A DNA stretch of 64,000 nt from Chryseobacterium carnipullorum. GTDB lineage: Bacteria > Bacteroidota > Bacteroidia > Flavobacteriales > Weeksellaceae. Location: contig NZ_FRCD01000014.1 in NCBI RefSeq assembly GCF_900142785.1, forward strand, positions 113,917 to 177,916, written 5' to 3'. Shown here piece by piece: positions 8,374-17,535 of this stretch; the first letter of the stretch is position 1; each line of letters begins with the position of its first letter. A program made the position numbers and the translations under genes. The notes under the pieces are model-generated. The model worked only from the letters and a program-made list of their open reading frames with translations. It was not told where the DNA came from and did not search any database.

Positions 8374-8501
8374 AATAAAAACTTAAACTGCAATTTAAAT
8401 CTTTTCACTTGAATACAAAAGGCCTTTGTTACTGAAAATTATTAAGATTTCCCTGATTTCGGGACAATGTAATGATGTACCGAAGCAAAGCATACAGGAA
8501 G

Positions 8502-8536
8502 TATCTCTGACAAGGTTTAAGATCTTGCCAGGGATA
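8502..8536. repeat. Imperfect palindromic hairpin element
   Basis: Arms of 13 bases (8502-8514 and 8524-8536) pair with two imperfections around the loop GTTTAAGAT; the core is CTGACAAG/CTTGCCAG. It sits in the 282-bp gap between scoB and the ABC exporter gene and looks like a dispersed repeat. No T tract follows. Confidence 0.45.
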
Positions 8537-8630
8537 TCGTCTTTCGCTCGTTTCTATCAGCTTTTATCGTCATTATATTATTTTTTTTAACCAGAGCTCA
8601 GGTTAATACTGTAAGTCAAAATAATATCTC

Positions 8631-8638
8631 TAATTTTG
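8631..8638 (+). promoter_or_regulatory. Promoter -7 box for the ABC exporter gene
   Basis: TAATTTTG fits TAnnTTTG and lies 17 bp before the ATG at 8656. No exact TTG is found at -33. Confidence 0.5.
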
Positions 8639-8655
8639 CATCATTATTTATTAGA

Positions 8656-10461
8656 ATGAAAATACTTTTAAGATACCTTAAGCCCTACCAATGGCTCATT
8701 GCTCTTTCTTTACTACTGGCAACCGTTAATCAGGTTTTTTCTTTATTTGCTCCGGCTATTACAGGGAATATTCTGGATCAGCTGGTTACGCATCCTAATT
8801 TTTTTGATAAGGAAAAACTTTTACCCCGAAATCTGAATGAATATTTATACGGAAGCGGAATTTATCACGGTGTTTTTTACTTTCTGGGATTACTTATCGG
8901 AACAGCAATGGTAAGCAGAATTGCCAAGGCTTTTCAGGATTATGCGGTAAGCGTTATCACACAAAAGTTTGGTGCAAAAATTTTCACAGACGGGTTAAAG
9001 CATTCAATGGCACTGCCTTATCAGGAATTTGAGGATCAGAGAAGTGGAGAAACTTTATCAATTTTAACAAAAGTGAGAGAAGATACTGTAAAATTCATCA
9101 CCAGTTTCATTAATATTTTCTTCGGAATCCTGGTCAGTATTATTTTCGTGTCTGTATATGCCATTCGGTTGCATTGGTCAATCATGCCTGTCTATATCTG
9201 CGGAATTTTTCTTGTTGCCTTCATCACTAATTTATTAAGTAAAAGGATAAAAGGCATTCAGAAAAATATTGTTTCAGAAACGACGGCTTTAGCGGGAAGT
9301 ACTACAGAAAGTTTAAGAAATATAGAAATTGTCAAAAGTTTGGGGTTAACGAATCAAGAGGTGATCCGTCTAAATAATAATACGTATAAGATTCTGGGGC
9401 TTGAACTGAGAAAAGTCAAAAGTATCCGTTCATTAAGCTTTATTCAGGGAACGATGGTCAATTTTCTTCAACAGACCATTACCATGACCTTGTTATTCCT
9501 GATTTTTAAAAATATTGTCACTCCGGGTCAGTATCTGTCTCTGATGTTTTATGGTTTCTTTATTTTCGGACCAATGCAGGAAATAGGAAACATTATTATT
9601 TCTTATCGCGAGGCTGAAGCTTCTCTTCAGAATTTCGATCAGTTAATGAAAAAAGAGGTGGAAGAAAAGCCTCTTCATCCCAAACAAATTGGGGCTATTG
9701 AAGAATTGGAGTTTAGACATGTTTCTTTTAAACACCAGTCTGCTCAATATAAAGCCCTGAATAATATCTCCTTTGATGTTAAAAACGGAGAAACCATTGC
9801 TTTTGTGGGACCAAGCGGATCGGGGAAAAGTACAATGGTTAAATTGCTGGTTGGGCTGTACAGACCTCAGGAAGGCAATGTTTTCTTCAATACCATTAAT
9901 GGAAAAGAGTTTGATTTTGATGAACTGAGAAATCAAATTGGTTTTGTCACTCAGGATACCCAACTTTTTGCAGGAACTATTAAGGAAAATCTTCTTTTTG
10001 TGAATCCGGAGGCTACAGAATCGGATTTGGAAATTGCATTACAAAAATCGAGCTGTACTGCATTGTTACAAAGAGCTGAAAAAGGCATAGACACGGTGAT
10101 TGGTGAGGGCGGACTGAAATTGAGTGGCGGAGAAAAACAAAGAATCGCCATCGCAAGAGCCCTTTTAAGAAAACCTCATTTATTGATTTTTGACGAAGCT
10201 ACCTCAGCTTTGGACAGTATTACCGAGGAAGAAATCACGTCTACGATTAAAAATATTTCAAAAGAAAAGGAACAGATCACGGTTCTTATTGCGCATCGTC
10301 TCAGTACAATCATGCATGCAGACCGGATTTATGTGCTTGAACGCGGACAAGTAATAGAAATGGGATCTCACGATAATCTGATTGCTGAAAAAGGCTTGTA
10401 CTACGCCATGTGGCGACAGCAGATCGGGGAAAGAAAAATGCTCATTTCACCGGAAGCATAA
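8656..10461 (+). CDS. ABC exporter, fused permease and ATPase (MsbA-like)
   Basis: A 601-residue half-transporter with a six-helix type I exporter membrane domain (about 1-320) and a C-terminal ATPase. Visible motifs are Walker A GPSGSGKST (about 389-397), Q-loop VTQDTQLFAG, signature LSGGEKQR, Walker B LLIFDEATSALD and the switch histidine in IAHRLST. It should work as a homodimer in the inner membrane. The substrate cannot be told from sequence; lipids and multidrug substrates are typical of the family. It is transcribed towards scoA and inserted between the scoA and scoB genes in the opposite orientation. Confidence 0.92.
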   Translation: MKILLRYLKPYQWLIALSLLLATVNQVFSLFAPAITGNILDQLVTHPNFFDKEKLLPRNLNEYLYGSGIYHGVFYFLGLLIGTAMVSRIAKAFQDYAVSVITQKFGAKIFTDGLKHSMALPYQEFEDQRSGETLSILTKVREDTVKFITSFINIFFGILVSIIFVSVYAIRLHWSIMPVYICGIFLVAFITNLLSKRIKGIQKNIVSETTALAGSTTESLRNIEIVKSLGLTNQEVIRLNNNTYKILGLELRKVKSIRSLSFIQGTMVNFLQQTITMTLLFLIFKNIVTPGQYLSLMFYGFFIFGPMQEIGNIIISYREAEASLQNFDQLMKKEVEEKPLHPKQIGAIEELEFRHVSFKHQSAQYKALNNISFDVKNGETIAFVGPSGSGKSTMVKLLVGLYRPQEGNVFFNTINGKEFDFDELRNQIGFVTQDTQLFAGTIKENLLFVNPEATESDLEIALQKSSCTALLQRAEKGIDTVIGEGGLKLSGGEKQRIAIARALLRKPHLLIFDEATSALDSITEEEITSTIKNISKEKEQITVLIAHRLSTIMHADRIYVLERGQVIEMGSHDNLIAEKGLYYAMWRQQIGERKMLISPEA

Positions 10462-10468
10462 TACAAAT

Positions 10469-10502
10469 AAAGCGCTGAACTTTCGTTCAGCGCTTTTGTT
10501 TT
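10469..10502 (+). terminator. Terminator of the ABC exporter gene
   Basis: Perfect 12-bp stem AAAGCGCTGAAC/GTTCAGCGCTTT with loop TTTC, followed by a T-rich tail. Confidence 0.85.
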
Positions 10503-10637
10503 TATTCAAATTTTAACCCTAAAACATTCAATTAAGAGTAAGGATCAAGCACACTTACCCTTGTTAGAAAATTTAAGATTTTCATTGGAGTAAACCTGAT
10601 CAATTTCTTGTGAATTTTGTGGTTAAAAACAGGAATT

Positions 10638-11339
10638 TTATTCTTTTGTTCTCACTGTTCTCTGCTCAATTCTCTTTTCAAAATTCTCCCCCTGGAAAAT
10701 TCTCTGGATCATGATTCCCGGAATATGGATTTCGTTAGGGTCTAATTCTCCCGGTTCTACGAGCTCTTCTACTTCAGCGATGGTAATTTTTGCAGCACCG
10801 GCCATTGGATGGTTGAAATTTCTTGCTGAACCTTTAAAAATAAGGTTTCCTACATGATCTCCTTTCCAGGCTTTTACAATAGAATAATCTGCTTTATAAG
10901 CATGTTCCAGAATATGAGGCTTTCCGTCAAAATCTTTCACTTCTTTCCCTTCTGCAATTTCAGTTCCGTAGCCTGCAGGTGTATAAAACGCAGGAATTCC
11001 AGCTTGTGCCGCTCTGCATTTTTCCGCTAAAGTTCCCTGTGGGGTAAGTTCCACTTCAAGTTCTCCTGACAACATCTGTCTTTCGAATTCTGCATTTTCT
11101 CCTACATACGAAGAGATCATTTTTTTGATCTGTCTTTTCTGAAGCAGTAATCCTAATCCGAAATCATCAACCCCTGCATTGTTTGAAATACACGTTACAT
11201 CTTTCACATCGCTCTCTACCAAAGCATTGATTGAGTTTTCAGGAATACCGCACAGACCAAATCCGCCCAGCATTAAAGTCATTCCATCCTGAATTCCTTC
11301 GATGGCTTCCTTCGCATTTTTTACTCTTTTATCTATCAT
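10638..11339 (-). CDS. scoA: 3-oxoacid CoA-transferase subunit A
   Basis: A 233-residue alpha subunit of a family I CoA-transferase, the partner of the B subunit at 7720-8373. Family marks are LMLGGFGLCGIPEN (about 21-34), SNNAGVDDFGLG, and GTLAEKCRAAQAGIPAFYTP with TPAGYGTEIAEGKE. The catalytic glutamate sits in the other subunit. In most bacteria the two genes are adjacent; here about 2.3 kb including an opposing ABC exporter gene separates them, and each seems to need its own promoter. No strong terminator was found at its end. Confidence 0.93.
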   Translation of the reverse strand: MIDKRVKNAKEAIEGIQDGMTLMLGGFGLCGIPENSINALVESDVKDVTCISNNAGVDDFGLGLLLQKRQIKKMISSYVGENAEFERQMLSGELEVELTPQGTLAEKCRAAQAGIPAFYTPAGYGTEIAEGKEVKDFDGKPHILEHAYKADYSIVKAWKGDHVGNLIFKGSARNFNHPMAGAAKITIAEVEELVEPGELDPNEIHIPGIMIQRIFQGENFEKRIEQRTVRTKE

Positions 11340-11612
11340 GAAATATTAGATTTTTCTGTCCGTTAAATTTAATAAATTTTATCAAATATCCTAAGAACGG
11401 AATTCGTCCTGTTTTCATAAGAACAATCAACAAGACAAATCATGAAAAATTCCGGGTTTTTACGGATCCAAAATACTGTCAACGCTTTCTATTTCTCAGT
11501 AAATTGATTTATATTTGATCCTGTAAAATCTGACTGTATTCTACGACCGTTTCTGTATTTCCAATCCTATTTTATATTTTTAATTACCGAATCATTTAAA
11601 CTTTAATAAAAC

Positions 11613-13136
11613 ATGAAAAAATTATTTACGTCAGCCATTTTGGTCCTGATTCTCAGCATCAGTGTCGGTGCACAGGAAAAAGTCTATTTTGACGAAAACT
11701 GGGAAAAAACCACTCAGGATAAAATGGAATTCTACCGTGAAACAGAGAATAAAGGCAAACTCACTTTAATCAGAGATTTTTATAAAAACGGCAAACTTCA
11801 GATGGAGGGTCTCGCATCCAATACAATTCCTGGCAGCGAAGTCTATGAAGGTAAAGTGATCTGGTACAGTCCTGAAGGTAAAATCTTAAGCACCGCAACC
11901 TTTTCCGGAGGAAAGCAAATAGGACCGGCTCAGACGTTTGATGAGAAAGGAAGACCTGTGGAGGATCTTGTGTATAAAGCGGATGGTACCTTTAAGGGAA
12001 AAATGTACGTCTATAAAGATCCGGAGTTATCCTCTTTTTATAACAGCGTTACGATTTATGAGAATTCTGATACTTTCAAAACAATAGCTTATGATGAGGA
12101 TATTAAAGGAATACGGTACGAGATCACGACAGACAGTAAAGGAAAGTATGAAACTAAATATTACGGCGATAAGGGAAAACATATTGGTACCAGCAATGCG
12201 AACAGTTCGGATGACAATCTGCTCGTTGAGTATTATTATCATCCGATGAGGGTATCCAAAATCGAGAAACAGAAAAGTGACGGAACAATAAAGGAGAGCA
12301 TCATCTATTCAAAAAACGGTAAAATACTCCAGGAAGAAAAGAAAAACAAAAAAGACGGCTACAAGACAACCTATGATGAAACAGGTAAGAAAATAGGAAA
12401 TTTAACCTATGTTTATGAGAAGGAATCCAACTATTACAAGCCTCAGGATGGTGAAGATTATCAGTTTAACTATGATCTTTCCGGCTACAGTGTGATTGAC
12501 GTGTACAAAAACGGTTCGGTTGTACTGAATAAATATTTTGATGAAGACGGAAAACTATCTTCTGAAAAAGTATTAAAAGATGATATGATCCAAGAGGTCA
12601 AATATTATCATCCAGACGGAAGACTTAAAGGAGCCCTAACGTACAAAGATGATATGCCTTACACCGGAACTTTGTTTGAAGAACTTAATGAACAGCAGTA
12701 TAAAGAGGGTATTTTAGTCCTTTCAAAATCTTTCAGAGAAGACGAAAAAATAAAATCCGAGAAAAAACTTAATGCCAAGCAGACGGGATATGATTCTACT
12801 GTTTATGATGAAAAAGGAGGAATTGCTTATACCTACACCCAACCTTTGGAAGAAGGAGAAGGTTTCACTGCGCAGATTGTACAGTATGTGAAAGGAAAGC
12901 CCGGGAATAAATCCGTTGTAAAAGAAGGAATCCTTCAGAGTGGAAAAATAAAGTATAAAACAGAATCAGGTTTAAAGGAAATGGAACGTAGCGGAAAATG
13001 GATTCTTTTAAAAGTGTATACTGCAGAAGGAAAGCTTATTCAGGATTCAAAAATTCTTGCAGATACCGAACCACAGGATCCTTATAATGCTTCGAGTACG
13101 ACTTTACAGGAAGATGATCTTCTTTACGAGTTTTAA
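11613..13136 (+). CDS. Exported protein with YwqK/MORN-like repeats
   Basis: A 507-residue protein with a signal peptide (MKKLFTSAILVLILSISVGAQ) followed by many short beta-hairpin repeats of the form Y-x-x-(D/N)-G-K-(L/I)-x-x-E, as in FYKNGKLQMEG, WYSPEGKILS, IYSKNGKILQEE and YYHPDGRLKG. Such repeats occur in the YwqK/MORN_2 group, which is often labelled antitoxin by homology, but no toxin gene is nearby and an exported antitoxin would make little sense. No T9SS sorting domain is seen. The function is unknown; a periplasmic or surface structural or binding role is possible. Confidence 0.75.
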   Translation: MKKLFTSAILVLILSISVGAQEKVYFDENWEKTTQDKMEFYRETENKGKLTLIRDFYKNGKLQMEGLASNTIPGSEVYEGKVIWYSPEGKILSTATFSGGKQIGPAQTFDEKGRPVEDLVYKADGTFKGKMYVYKDPELSSFYNSVTIYENSDTFKTIAYDEDIKGIRYEITTDSKGKYETKYYGDKGKHIGTSNANSSDDNLLVEYYYHPMRVSKIEKQKSDGTIKESIIYSKNGKILQEEKKNKKDGYKTTYDETGKKIGNLTYVYEKESNYYKPQDGEDYQFNYDLSGYSVIDVYKNGSVVLNKYFDEDGKLSSEKVLKDDMIQEVKYYHPDGRLKGALTYKDDMPYTGTLFEELNEQQYKEGILVLSKSFREDEKIKSEKKLNAKQTGYDSTVYDEKGGIAYTYTQPLEEGEGFTAQIVQYVKGKPGNKSVVKEGILQSGKIKYKTESGLKEMERSGKWILLKVYTAEGKLIQDSKILADTEPQDPYNASSTTLQEDDLLYEF

Positions 13137-13285
13137 AAAATATATCACCTAAATATTAGCAGAAAATCGGTTGTTTGTCATGGCCGATTTTTGCTTTGTG
13201 ACATTTTCAGTACCAAAAACTAAACAAAAGTGTAAAGCATATTTCAAATCATTTATCGTTTTTTGCATTTAAAACTTATACTACT

Positions 13286-13975
13286 ATGAATGAAGAATTT
13301 TGCTCAAACTGTAAACAAAATATCAAACCTAAGCGGATCGACGGACATTATATCCTCCATGAAATTGAACATGTTTTACATTTCGACAGAGGTATTTTAT
13401 ATACCATAAGAGAATTGCTGATCAGACCTGGAGAAAACATCAGAAATTTTATCAGTGAGAACAGGAGCAGGCTTGTCAAGCCTGTACTATTTATTATTGT
13501 CACATCCCTTATTTATACGATTATCAGTCATTTTTTTCATATTGAAGAAGGTTATATAAAAATAGATGCTGCAAAAGGGATGCAGCTCAACACCATCAAT
13601 CATTGGGTTCAAAGTCATTATGGGTATTCCAATATAATTATGGGCGGATTTATTGCTTTTTGGTTAAAAATATTTTTCAAAAAATATGATTACAATTTTT
13701 TTGAAATATTAATCCTCCTGTGTTTTATCCTGGGAATGGAAATGCTGATGTTTTCTGTTTTTGCCATTTTTGAAGGGGTAACGAAATATCCTTTAATGCA
13801 GATTGCTGCAGTGATTGTATTTGTTTATTTTTCCTGGGCGGTAGGACAATTCTTCGATAAGTCAAGGATCGCCAGTTATTTTAAAGCTCTTGTTTCCTAT
13901 ATATTGGGAATGATCACATTTGGAATTTCGATAGCAATTCTAGGAGCTATAATGGACTTAATCATCCAACATTAA
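13286..13975 (+). CDS. DUF3667 domain membrane protein
   Basis: A 229-residue protein with an N-terminal zinc-ribbon-like CxxC (FCSNCKQ, Cys6 and Cys9), a conserved segment after it (HEIEHVLHFDRGILYTIRELLIRPGENIRNFI, in parts) typical of DUF3667, and four or five predicted membrane segments after about residue 70. The function of this family is unknown. It is preceded by a 149-bp gap, so it probably has its own promoter, and it is followed by its own hairpin terminator. Confidence 0.85.
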   Translation: MNEEFCSNCKQNIKPKRIDGHYILHEIEHVLHFDRGILYTIRELLIRPGENIRNFISENRSRLVKPVLFIIVTSLIYTIISHFFHIEEGYIKIDAAKGMQLNTINHWVQSHYGYSNIIMGGFIAFWLKIFFKKYDYNFFEILILLCFILGMEMLMFSVFAIFEGVTKYPLMQIAAVIVFVYFSWAVGQFFDKSRIASYFKALVSYILGMITFGISIAILGAIMDLIIQH

Positions 13976-14010
13976 AAAGTAAAAAGATGATCATTGCGAT
14001 TTTACTTTTT
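13974..14010 (+). terminator. Terminator of the DUF3667 gene
   Basis: 11-bp stem AAAAAGTAAAA/TTTTACTTTTT directly at the stop codon; the descending arm provides the T tract. Confidence 0.6.
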
Positions 14011-14025
14011 CTGTCCTTTCAATAG

Positions 14026-14054
14026 AAAAAGCGGGAAGTAATTTTCCCGCTTTT
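14026..14054 (-). terminator. Terminator of the metallophosphoesterase gene, possibly bidirectional
   Basis: Stem AAAAGCGGGAA/TTCCCGCTTTT (14027-14037, 14044-14054) between convergent genes, with A and T runs suited to both strands. Confidence 0.8.
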
Positions 14055-14074
14055 CCAAATATGTTTTTACAATA

Positions 14075-16813
14075 TTACTGTATTACCAGTTTTAAAGTAA
14101 ATAATTTTCTTGTGTGAACTTTCACGAAGTATATGCCTTTCGGAAGGTTTTCATTGACCAGAGAAAAGCGTTGGTTGTTGATATTTTTTGATTCATACAA
14201 CAACTGCCCTGATGCTGAAACGAGTTCTATTTTCTCAATCGGGTAATCACTCTTAATGAAGGTAGGTTCCCCCGGTTTTGTAGGATTCGGATATAAAACC
14301 ACATTTTTTTCTGTACTCTTCACTTCATCCGTTCCCAGTGATCCTGAGGTCACCTGGAATTGTTTTCTGTTTGAAACTTCAGTGTAAGAGTCATTGGTAA
14401 ACATCACCATATAGTAGTTCCCCGGAGTGGCGGGAAGCGCTGTTCCCTGGATTGTTTTTGTTCCCTGCGTAACTCCATCGAAATACGTATAAGAAACAAA
14501 ATTATCATCAGGAGTCTGAATATTCTGAGGGTAAATTCCCAGCCAGTCTTTGATAATTCCAGGAGAATCCGTCCATGAAGCGGTAATATTTTCACCTAAT
14601 GTATAGACCGGTTTGTTGATCCATAGGTCTGTTACAATATCCCCTACTTTAAAGAATACTTTATCTCCAATTCCTGTATACCCGTCTTCAAGCAGATACT
14701 GGGCATAATAATATCCTTTCGGAAGGCCTGTAAAATTCAGTGTTCCTGAAGGCGTTGTTACATAGCTCCATTGAATAGCCGTATTGGTTCCTGGAGTCTG
14801 TCCCATTTTATAAACCCCGATCCAGTCTTTCACCAGATTCGGTCCGTTGCTGTAATTGATGACTACTGTTCCTCCTACCGGATAAGTGTCTGCGGTAGCC
14901 TGCAGCTGTACTTTCGGGCCTACATAGAAGTTTTTTCTACCCGTAATTTCAGTATACCCATTATTCGCGAAGAAACCTGCAAAATACTGGCCTTTACTGG
15001 CCAGGCCATTGGTGAAAACGGCTGTTCCTGCAGATTGTCCATTCGTATAAATAAATCCCTGGGAAGTCGTTGTAGCAGGGGTCTGTCCTTTTTTATAGAT
15101 TCCTACCCAATCCTGCTGATTTCCGGGACCTCCGGTATAAGTGGCCGTGATGGGTTCAGCTTGTGTGTATTCTGTTTTATCTAATGTAAATGTGGGGTTT
15201 GAAACTACACTTCCGGTCACCTCAAACTGTTTTACCTCGCTCCAGTCACTCCATTCCAGGTTTCTGTCTCTGTAGCGGACTTTTACATAATAATTTCCGT
15301 TTGAAATAGAGTTTGCCGCAATGGTAGCCTTGGTAATATCAATTCCTGCATTTAAGTTTTTCGTATGATCCGGAGTTCCGTTTCCGTCTTTTCCGAACCA
15401 GTTTTCATAATCACGGTAGAATTCTTTTTCAATGACTGAAAAATTAGCTGCTTTACTGATCTGAAACTGGGTGGTGTTCAGGAGCTCTCCGTTGGATGAT
15501 GCAAAAGCACTTCCGTTCAGGGTTAAAGGTAATGTTACCGGAGCTGAAAAAGTATTGGCAATACTAGGTTTTGAGGGTTTTGGCTGATTTTTATACCTAT
15601 GGAATGTATCTACCAGCTCATTGTATTTTCTATTATAGACTCCTCCTATCGAATAGCATTCTATATCTACCTTTCCGGTCTGTACATCGACTTCCACGAT
15701 CTGGTAAGTCCAGTCTGTAAGGGTTTTCTGTACATCATCAAAATCCTTTTCGTTAGACATTCCCCAATACTGGTCCCATGCCGTTCCTCCGGAAATAATC
15801 TGGTAATTCGGGGTTTCTTTCAACTGGCCTCTGTGATACAGGTGATGGTGAGCTCCAACGTGCATTAAATATTTATTGGAAGTCGTCAGCAACGGCACTG
15901 CATTGTTTCTTACCCAAGTCGAAATATCGCCTACATACTGCTCTGCCTGATACGGTCTGTGGCTTAAAGAAATGATCCAGTCTACAGTAGGATCTCCGTT
16001 GGCTTCGTTCAGGATCTGAGAAAGCCAGGTCTGTTGTGCAGTACCGGTATGTTCAGAACTTAAGCTTACAAACAAAACGTTTCCTGCTTGCTGTGCATAA
16101 TAGTTTTCATTTCCTGATGCTATGTTTTTGTATTTAATTTCATCAATATAGAAATGGGCATAGTAGGAATTCATTCCAAGAGTTCCGTAGGTCTCATGGT
16201 TTCCTACCGTTGTCTGAATAGGAAGATAAGGGGATAATTTGATGTTCTTTTTAAAATGGACGTTCTCATAATGATCGAGCGTACCGACATCCACCTGATC
16301 TCCAACCATAAAAGTAAGGGCAATATTATCTGAAGGATCTGAGCCGGCTCCAAACTTTTGCTTTAATTTTTTAAAAGCATTCAAAGTAAGGGAATCATAC
16401 CTGGGTTCTGCCTTGATCTGGTTGTCTCCCATGATCAGGAAACGTATTTTTCCATCTGCAGTAGCAGGTTGTCCCGGCAGAGGAAGTGTTCTGAAGTTAT
16501 AAATTGATGACTCTGTGGTCCCGGTCTTTATCTTATAATAGTATTTGGTGTTTGGCTGCAGTCCTGCCACTTTTGCTGTATGATAGTAATAGTTGTTATT
16601 ATAACCGGTATCGGAAAAAATATTGGTTGTTCCGGTCACCGTTACATTCAGACTGGTTGGAGATGTTCCGTAGATAACGGTTGTTTCATTGTCTGAAGCT
16701 GTTTTCCAGTTGACAATCATCGAGTTCGGCGTCGGATTCTGCAGGTAGGGAAACAAGGCCTGCCCGAATGCCATCTGGACGGCAAAACAGAAAAAGAAGA
16801 AATAATGTTTCAT
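14075..16813 (-). CDS. T9SS-secreted purple acid phosphatase-like metallophosphoesterase
   Basis: A 912-residue secreted phosphoesterase. In order: signal peptide (1-18), fibronectin III-like domain (about 22-110), calcineurin-type phosphoesterase domain (about 122-400) with metal motifs GDNQ (129-132), GDQVD (171-175), GNHE (204-207), H285 and GAHHH (320-324), a linker domain, three tandem Ig-like repeats (about 540-632, 635-723, 728-822) each with a DW(V/I/L)GIY motif, and a type A T9SS sorting domain (about 840-912; LYPNPT, PKGIYFVKV). The repeats recall SKICH-like Ig folds, which is an inference. It should be exported by Sec, moved by T9SS and anchored or released outside. Confidence 0.92.
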   Translation of the reverse strand: MKHYFFFFCFAVQMAFGQALFPYLQNPTPNSMIVNWKTASDNETTVIYGTSPTSLNVTVTGTTNIFSDTGYNNNYYYHTAKVAGLQPNTKYYYKIKTGTTESSIYNFRTLPLPGQPATADGKIRFLIMGDNQIKAEPRYDSLTLNAFKKLKQKFGAGSDPSDNIALTFMVGDQVDVGTLDHYENVHFKKNIKLSPYLPIQTTVGNHETYGTLGMNSYYAHFYIDEIKYKNIASGNENYYAQQAGNVLFVSLSSEHTGTAQQTWLSQILNEANGDPTVDWIISLSHRPYQAEQYVGDISTWVRNNAVPLLTTSNKYLMHVGAHHHLYHRGQLKETPNYQIISGGTAWDQYWGMSNEKDFDDVQKTLTDWTYQIVEVDVQTGKVDIECYSIGGVYNRKYNELVDTFHRYKNQPKPSKPSIANTFSAPVTLPLTLNGSAFASSNGELLNTTQFQISKAANFSVIEKEFYRDYENWFGKDGNGTPDHTKNLNAGIDITKATIAANSISNGNYYVKVRYRDRNLEWSDWSEVKQFEVTGSVVSNPTFTLDKTEYTQAEPITATYTGGPGNQQDWVGIYKKGQTPATTTSQGFIYTNGQSAGTAVFTNGLASKGQYFAGFFANNGYTEITGRKNFYVGPKVQLQATADTYPVGGTVVINYSNGPNLVKDWIGVYKMGQTPGTNTAIQWSYVTTPSGTLNFTGLPKGYYYAQYLLEDGYTGIGDKVFFKVGDIVTDLWINKPVYTLGENITASWTDSPGIIKDWLGIYPQNIQTPDDNFVSYTYFDGVTQGTKTIQGTALPATPGNYYMVMFTNDSYTEVSNRKQFQVTSGSLGTDEVKSTEKNVVLYPNPTKPGEPTFIKSDYPIEKIELVSASGQLLYESKNINNQRFSLVNENLPKGIYFVKVHTRKLFTLKLVIQ

Positions 16814-16895
16814 AATAGTTTACTTTTGTATAGATTTATTTTGATTTGTAAATCAGGCTATTAAAAAAGAAATAGGCTGATTTTTTAATTTCGGG

Positions 16896-16903
16896 CAAAA
16901 GTA
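16896..16903 (-). promoter_or_regulatory. Promoter -7 box for the metallophosphoesterase gene
   Basis: CAAAAGTA reads TACTTTTG on the minus strand, about 80 bp before the start codon. A matching -33 TTG was not seen. The 291-bp gap to rplS carries divergent promoters. Confidence 0.45.
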
Positions 16904-17003
16904 GACTTCGTATATAAACTGTGCCTGTCGGGAATTTAAAGGAACTGTTAACTTTAAGCCGGATTCGGGGTAAAAAAATTATAGTTTTTAGTACAGTAAT
17001 TAT

Positions 17004-17035
17004 TTGGTGGAATTAAAAAGTATTTTGTATCTTTG
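17004..17035 (+). promoter_or_regulatory. rplS promoter
   Basis: TTG at 17004-17006, 21-nt spacer, then TATCTTTG at 17028-17035: a full match to the Bacteroidota sigma-A promoter. Confidence 0.85.
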
Positions 17036-17039
17036 CGAC

Positions 17040-17104
17040 CTGTTATTCAACCTCTGACGAAGAACGTGTAAGTTGCTTAGCTTTAACATTTTATTTTATT
17101 AAAA
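17040..17104 (+). promoter_or_regulatory. rplS 5' leader, candidate ribosomal-protein leader RNA
   Basis: The promoter leaves about 65 nt of leader before the ATG, longer than for neighbouring genes. It can fold as CAAC/GTTG enclosing ACG/CGT around an AAGAA loop. Autoregulatory leaders are common upstream of ribosomal protein genes; the assignment here is an inference. Confidence 0.35.
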
Positions 17105-17461
17105 ATGGATTTATTAAAGTACGTACAAGATCAGTACATTACTAAAAAAGATTTCCCTGAATTCAAAGCAGGAGACACAATTACTGTGTATTACGAAATT
17201 AAAGAAGGACAAAAGACAAGAACTCAGTTCTTCAAAGGTACCGTTATCCAATTGAGAGGTACTGGAGCTACCAAAACATTTACTATCAGAAAAATGAGTG
17301 GTGATGTAGGTGTAGAAAGAGTATTCCCTATCAACATGCCTGCACTTCAGAAAATTGAAGTTGACAGAAGAGGTAGAGTTAGAAGATCTAGAATTTATTA
17401 CTTCAGAGACCTTAGAGGTAAAAAAGCTAGAATCAAGGATGCTGCTTACAAGAAAAAGTAA
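17105..17461 (+). CDS. rplS: 50S ribosomal protein L19
   Basis: A 118-residue protein matching bacterial L19 along its length: DFPEFKAGDTITVYYEI, RTQFFKGTVIQLRGTG, TFTIRKMSGDVGVERVFP and the basic C-terminal RRGRVRRSRIYYFRDLRGKKARI. It sits at the 30S-50S interface of the ribosome. The gene stands alone with its own strong promoter and terminator. Confidence 0.98.
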   Translation: MDLLKYVQDQYITKKDFPEFKAGDTITVYYEIKEGQKTRTQFFKGTVIQLRGTGATKTFTIRKMSGDVGVERVFPINMPALQKIEVDRRGRVRRSRIYYFRDLRGKKARIKDAAYKKK

Positions 17462-17484
17462 TTCAGACAACAATACATACAAAA

Positions 17485-17520
17485 AGAGACTATCTAATTC
17501 AGGTAGTCTCTTTTTATTTT
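17485..17520 (+). terminator. rplS terminator
   Basis: 11-bp stem AGAGACTATCT/AGGTAGTCTCT with one wobble pair, loop AATTC, then TTTTATTTT. Confidence 0.9.
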
Positions 17521-17535
17521 GATAAAATGACGGTA

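Noticed and set aside
11613..13136. Reading the YwqK-repeat protein as an antitoxin
   Set aside because: It has an export signal and no toxin gene neighbour. The label comes from repeat similarity only.
14771..15184. A 137-codon plus-strand frame inside the metallophosphoesterase gene
   Set aside because: It is antisense to well-defined Ig-like repeats and shows no features of its own.
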